Virus record (IMG/VR): IMGVR_UViG_3300025687_000332
Coordinates: 1 to 23,650 of that record
DNA from: a virus
DNA: 23,650 nt
Strand: one strand, 5' to 3'
Shown: positions 23,039 to 23,650 of the stretch, one piece after another
How positions within the stretch are numbered: the first letter of the stretch is position 1
Layout: each line of letters starts with the position of its first letter
The notes under the pieces: model-generated
Seen by the model: only the letters and a program-made list of their open reading frames with translations
Databases searched by the model: none
What the model was told of the DNA's origin: nothing
Made by a program: the position numbers and the translations under genes

Positions 23039-23650
23039 TCAAGTGTACACCAGGCTGAACTCGTCGTTACCGGCAGTGGAAGGAATCGCGGTGTAGGGGA
23101 TGTTCAGCATTGCGATGCCATCCTGATCACCGTAAGACACGTCGCCAATATCGACCCGAGTGGATGCGAAGTCAACGATGTTGCCTGCAGTGGTGCCGTG
23201 CTGGAACGTCAGGTTGCCCAGGGTTCCATCGGTAAGCGCAGCAGCGAAATAATCCTTCTGCGCAATAGTCGGGGCTTCAACCACCACAGTGCCACTGCTG
23301 CTGCGATCAGTGATCAGCACCTCTTTGGTGCAACCAATCAACTCGCGATAGACCAGAGTGTTGCCCAGGTCAAGACTGACTGACTGAAGGCAGCCGGAAT
23401 ACGACAGCAGGGAGAAAGTGTCAGTATTGCCGTTTTTGAAGACCAGCGGCGTAGCCTGGTTCGCATAGGTCACGCTAGGCAGCGCCGAATCGTCAGGAGC
23501 GTTATAGATACCGGTGAAGGTGAAATCAATCGTCGGGATTTCGCCCACGTTGGCATTCAGCGTGAAAGTACCGCGAGCGCCAGTCACCTTATGGCGAACA
23601 CCATCAATGTTGTAGTGGATGGTGACAGAACCAAAACTTGCAGACACAGG
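23039..23650 (-). CDS. Major tail (tube) protein, C-terminal part, cut by the window edge
   Basis: The frame is open to the right window edge and ends in TGA at 23039, giving at least 204 codons. A GTG at 23647 is probably internal and not the true start, because the visible part corresponds to the C-terminal two thirds of the family. Visible features are HYNIDGVRHKVTGARGTFTL, GEIPTIDFTFTGIYNAPDDS, SVSLDLGNTLVYRELIGCTK, VLITDRSSSGTVVVEAPTIA and a final beta strand, the pattern of siphophage tail-tube proteins. Position before the chaperone pair and tape measure agrees. It is followed by a strong terminator, consistent with the high dose needed for the tube. Confidence 0.85.
   Translation of the reverse strand, partial: PVSASFGSVTIHYNIDGVRHKVTGARGTFTLNANVGEIPTIDFTFTGIYNAPDDSALPSVTYANQATPLVFKNGNTDTFSLLSYSGCLQSVSLDLGNTLVYRELIGCTKEVLITDRSSSGTVVVEAPTIAQKDYFAAALTDGTLGNLTFQHGTTAGNIVDFASTRVDIGDVSYGDQDGIAMLNIPYTAIPSTAGNDEFSLVYT

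Noticed and set aside
1-23650. CRISPR arrays, tRNA genes, insertion sequences, att sites
   Set aside because: No regularly spaced repeats, cloverleaf sequences, transposase or integrase motifs were seen on either strand.

Overview
The window is the tail and host-recognition part of a siphophage genome, most probably a cyanophage infecting a Synechococcus/Cyanobium-type host. Every gene I can support is on the minus strand, so it reads from right to left in these coordinates. The lambda-like order (tail tube, overlapping chaperone pair, very long tape measure, minor tail protein, small hydrolase-like protein, J-like tip protein) marks a long non-contractile tail. The cyanophage assignment rests on familiar protein modules: a large YSKSAPFKTLQRALIEAARL-type structural protein, VNRNGVTYKVT repeats, fibre motifs such as LTVNGTQTIINTTTLD, and GTTSP fibre repeats. 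It is recognition from memory, not a database result. No tRNA, rRNA, CRISPR, insertion sequence, integrase or attachment site was seen.

Right part (23650-16654): the C-terminal part of the major tail protein runs off the window and is followed by a strong intrinsic terminator. Next is a tail assembly chaperone. Its last codons carry a canonical G GGA AAC slippery heptamer with a downstream stem, giving a -1 frameshifted G-T type fusion. A 1601-residue tape measure, a minor tail protein and a small NlpC/P60-like protein follow, nearly all joined by overlapping stop and start codons.

Middle (16657-10911): a 1261-residue J-like tail-tip protein is followed by three smaller tail proteins. Two of these look like divergent tail-tube-fold relatives of each other.

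Left-centre (10886-1956): five successive fibre or adhesin proteins of 1090, 549, 563, 273 and 470 residues, including a glycine-rich protein that may be the receptor-contacting adhesin. A freestanding HNH/endonuclease VII-like gene follows, then a second intrinsic terminator with a UUCG loop that closes the tail operon.

Left end (1392-1): a cluster of small genes: two conserved small phage proteins, a 46-codon overlapping membrane peptide, an 81-residue membrane/coiled-coil protein and a 49-residue hydrophobic protein. They look like a lysis or accessory cassette; no endolysin is in the window. The 49-residue gene carries a canonical A AAA AAG slippery heptamer just before its stop. The -1 frame beyond is open to the window edge and has no ATG, GTG or TTG of its own, so this is a candidate second programmed frameshift and the most novel item here.

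Coding is almost continuous; no gap between supported genes exceeds about 90 bases.
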